From Rhodothermales bacterium (GTDB lineage Bacteria; Bacteroidota; Rhodothermia; Rhodothermales; UBA10348), in the NCBI GenBank assembly GCA_040221055.1, contig JAVJVN010000014.1:46001-110000 (forward strand): DNA of 64,000 nt. The letters run 5' to 3'. Below, piece after piece: positions 62,735-64,000 of the stretch. The notes beneath the pieces were generated by a model, which was not told the origin of the DNA, did no database searches, and saw only the letters and a program-made list of their open reading frames with translations. The translations under genes and the position numbers were made by a program. Numbering within the stretch: position 1 is the first letter of the stretch; the number at the start of each line of letters is the position of its first letter.

Positions 62735-63142
62735 ATGAAATCCATTCTCTTCATAGCCCTCGTGGTTGTCCTCACCGGCGCCGCCGTCGTCTCCGGGCGT
62801 GTCCAGTTGTCCGGATTCGAAGTCCGGCCGGAAGGAGCGGATTTCATTGTGACCTGGTCTACGGATTTGGAAGAAGATGTGCGGGAGTTCGAAATCCAGC
62901 GCCGCACACCAAGCAGCAATGACCAGTTCGTGAAGGTCCACGGCATTCCGGGCCATGGCCCCCAGAAGGCATACGCATTCCGCGACACCCAGGTGTTCAA
63001 GTCCGGGTCGGACAAGCTGGATTACCGGCTTGAGGTCGTATATACGAATGGCATCCGGGAGGTGCTGCGCTCGCAGTCCCTGAACTACACGTCGACCGCA
63101 ACGCGTCGGACGTGGGGTAGCCTAAAAGCCATGTTCCAGTAG
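62735..63142 (+). CDS. Small exported protein, fibronectin-III-like
   Basis: The 135-residue protein has an N-terminal hydrophobic segment (1-20) likely to be a signal or anchor. A single beta-sandwich-like domain resembling fibronectin type III (FIVTWSTDLEEDVREFEIQRR, then LDYRLEVVYTNG) follows. The start is placed at the ATG at 62735 because the signal begins there. No family is recognised with confidence. It lies 83 bases after the Fur-family gene, and its stop abuts the pyrR GTG start. Confidence 0.75.
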   Translation: MKSILFIALVVVLTGAAVVSGRVQLSGFEVRPEGADFIVTWSTDLEEDVREFEIQRRTPSSNDQFVKVHGIPGHGPQKAYAFRDTQVFKSGSDKLDYRLEVVYTNGIREVLRSQSLNYTSTATRRTWGSLKAMFQ

Positions 63143-63664
63143 GTGGCCGTGCGCACCCGGATCATGTCGGCCCGACAGGTTGAGCGAACCCTCAACCGGC
63201 TGGCCTATCAGATAATGGAGCGGAACCGGGGCGCGGTAAACCTGGTCATCCTGGGCATCCTTCAATCCGGTGCCGTCCTGGCCGATCGGCTTGCAGCCGA
63301 CATCAACCGGATAGAGAACCACGACCTGCACGCTTTCGGTCTGGATACGTCAACCTATCGGGATGACCGGGCCGACGATGCCGCCGATACGCAGCAACTT
63401 CCGGATCTGACGGACAAGGACGTCATCCTGGTGGACGATGTACTGTTCACCGGCCGTACGGTCCGGGCGGCCCTGGATGCCGTCGTGACGTTCGGGCGTC
63501 CTCGATCCATCCAGCTGGCAGTCCTGATAGACCGGGGTCACCGGGAGTTTCCCATCCAGCCGGACTACACGGGACGCGTCATGCCCACCAAGCATCGTGA
63601 GCAGGTCGTTGTCCAGACTTCTCCTGAACTGGGTGTGGACGTCGTGGAAAGTCAGGGCGACTGA
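63143..63664 (+). CDS. pyrR: PyrR-type bifunctional regulator/uracil phosphoribosyltransferase
   Basis: The 173-residue protein has the PyrR-type PRPP loop DVILVDDVLFTGRTVRAALDA (93-113), an N-terminal helix ERTLNRLAYQIMERN, and the C-terminal LVDRGHREFP-like stretch (LIDRGHREFPIQPDY). In other bacteria PyrR controls pyr genes by attenuation and has weak UPRTase activity. The start is GTG at 63143, right after the preceding stop; GTG at 63149 and ATG at 63164 are alternatives. No pyr operon or attenuator is seen nearby. It overlaps the convergent PASTA gene by 13 bases. Confidence 0.88.
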   Translation: MAVRTRIMSARQVERTLNRLAYQIMERNRGAVNLVILGILQSGAVLADRLAADINRIENHDLHAFGLDTSTYRDDRADDAADTQQLPDLTDKDVILVDDVLFTGRTVRAALDAVVTFGRPRSIQLAVLIDRGHREFPIQPDYTGRVMPTKHREQVVVQTSPELGVDVVESQGD

Positions 63665-64000
63665 GCCCGTTCAGTCCGCAGGCGGACTTCGTGTCCTTCC
63701 CGGACACTCGCACCTGCCGCCGGGCTCTGTCCGGTAATCGGAAGTACATGGTCCTCCGCCGGTCCGGTCAGGGAGCCGAGTACGATGGATCGCAGGTTTC
63801 TTTCCAGCAGGAACTGCCGGGCTTCCTTGACATCCATCCCGACCACATCAGGGACTTCCACGAAGGTGTTGCCCAGTCCCGTGGAGTACCAGAGGGTGAC
63901 CGGTGTTCGCGGTGAGACGTGGGCCCCGGCTTCGGGGTCCTGGCGCGTGATGGTGTTCGCGTGGGCAGACGGTATGGAGTCCGGCAGGACATCCGCGACA
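63652..64000 (-). CDS. PASTA-domain protein, C-terminal fragment
   Basis: The frame is open to the end of the window, so only the C-terminal 115 or so residues are present. At least one full PASTA domain is seen (VEVPDVVGMDVKEARQFLLERN, then ITGQSPAAGASVREGHEVRL) and part of another (ITRQDPEAGAHVSPRTPVTL). PASTA domains bind peptidoglycan fragments and occur on penicillin-binding proteins and serine/threonine kinases. Which this is cannot be told. It converges on pyrR with a 13-base overlap. Confidence 0.85.
   Translation of the reverse strand, partial: VADVLPDSIPSAHANTITRQDPEAGAHVSPRTPVTLWYSTGLGNTFVEVPDVVGMDVKEARQFLLERNLRSIVLGSLTGPAEDHVLPITGQSPAAGASVREGHEVRLRTERAQSP

Noticed and set aside
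1..64000. tRNA, rRNA, CRISPR arrays, insertion sequences or prophage
   Set aside because: No cloverleaf-like T-loop/anticodon patterns, direct-repeat arrays, transposase or integrase motifs were seen by eye; a tRNA or CRISPR scan would be decisive.

Overview
The window looks like a chromosomal segment of a high-GC member of the Bacteroidota/Rhodothermota group, probably Rhodothermales-like. This is inference from gene content: a FecI/FecR/TonB-receptor/DUF4249 set, a second TonB-dependent receptor, a type IX secretion (T9SS) C-terminal sorting domain, bacillithiol genes, a DUF3276 protein, and complex I genes in nuoA-H order. I saw no insertion sequence, prophage, CRISPR array, rRNA or tRNA. 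Genes are tightly packed, often with 1-4 nt overlaps. No stretch longer than 300 bases lacks a gene.

Layout. 1-6620 (+): the end of an outer-membrane protein, a membrane family 2 glycosyltransferase, a small Gln/Pro-rich anchored protein, and two related large envelope proteins with degenerate polysaccharide-deacetylase folds; probably an exopolysaccharide export locus. 6645-13845 (-): bshB1, leuS, bshC, a bifunctional-nuclease protein, hisC and a DUF3276 protein. 13965-19906 (-): trypsin-like protease with a TPR-like tail, purine nucleoside phosphorylase, SpoIIE-type phosphatase, recX. 19913-28532 (-): argS, pheA, a UbiA prenyltransferase, then the sigma/anti-sigma/TonB-receptor/DUF4249 unit. 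28644-35004 (+): DUF4159 protein, glyA, phosphoribosyltransferase, tatC, S41 protease, HtrA-type protease.

35014-44875 (-): complex I genes nuoABCDEF, a DUF4920 lipoprotein, nuoGH, then rpe and an M23 peptidase. nuoI-N are not in the window. 45004-47820 (-): a TonB-dependent receptor. 47964-51631 (-): an iron-type ABC importer (binding lipoprotein, permease, ATPase) preceded by a palindromic operator. 51747-55779 (-): an SDR dehydrogenase and two N-acyl-D-amino-acid deacylase homologues. 55855-59078 (+): a secreted choice-of-anchor-B protein with a T9SS tail and a c-type-heme/beta-propeller lipoprotein. 59043-61392 (-): DUF368 and TPR proteins. 61510-63664 (+): tmk, a Fur-family regulator, a small exported protein and pyrR. 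63652-64000 (-): the end of a PASTA-domain protein.

Themes. Much of the window serves the envelope: polysaccharide, TonB uptake, Tat export, periplasmic proteases and iron import. The rest is housekeeping: two tRNA synthetases, amino-acid, nucleotide and thiol metabolism, and respiration. Translational coupling is common, and several coupled genes start with TTG or GTG. The least explained items are the tandem pseudo-deacetylases of the polysaccharide locus, a 14-bp motif found three times at gene boundaries, two tandem duplications of translation-start regions, and the His-rich lipoprotein inside the complex I operon.
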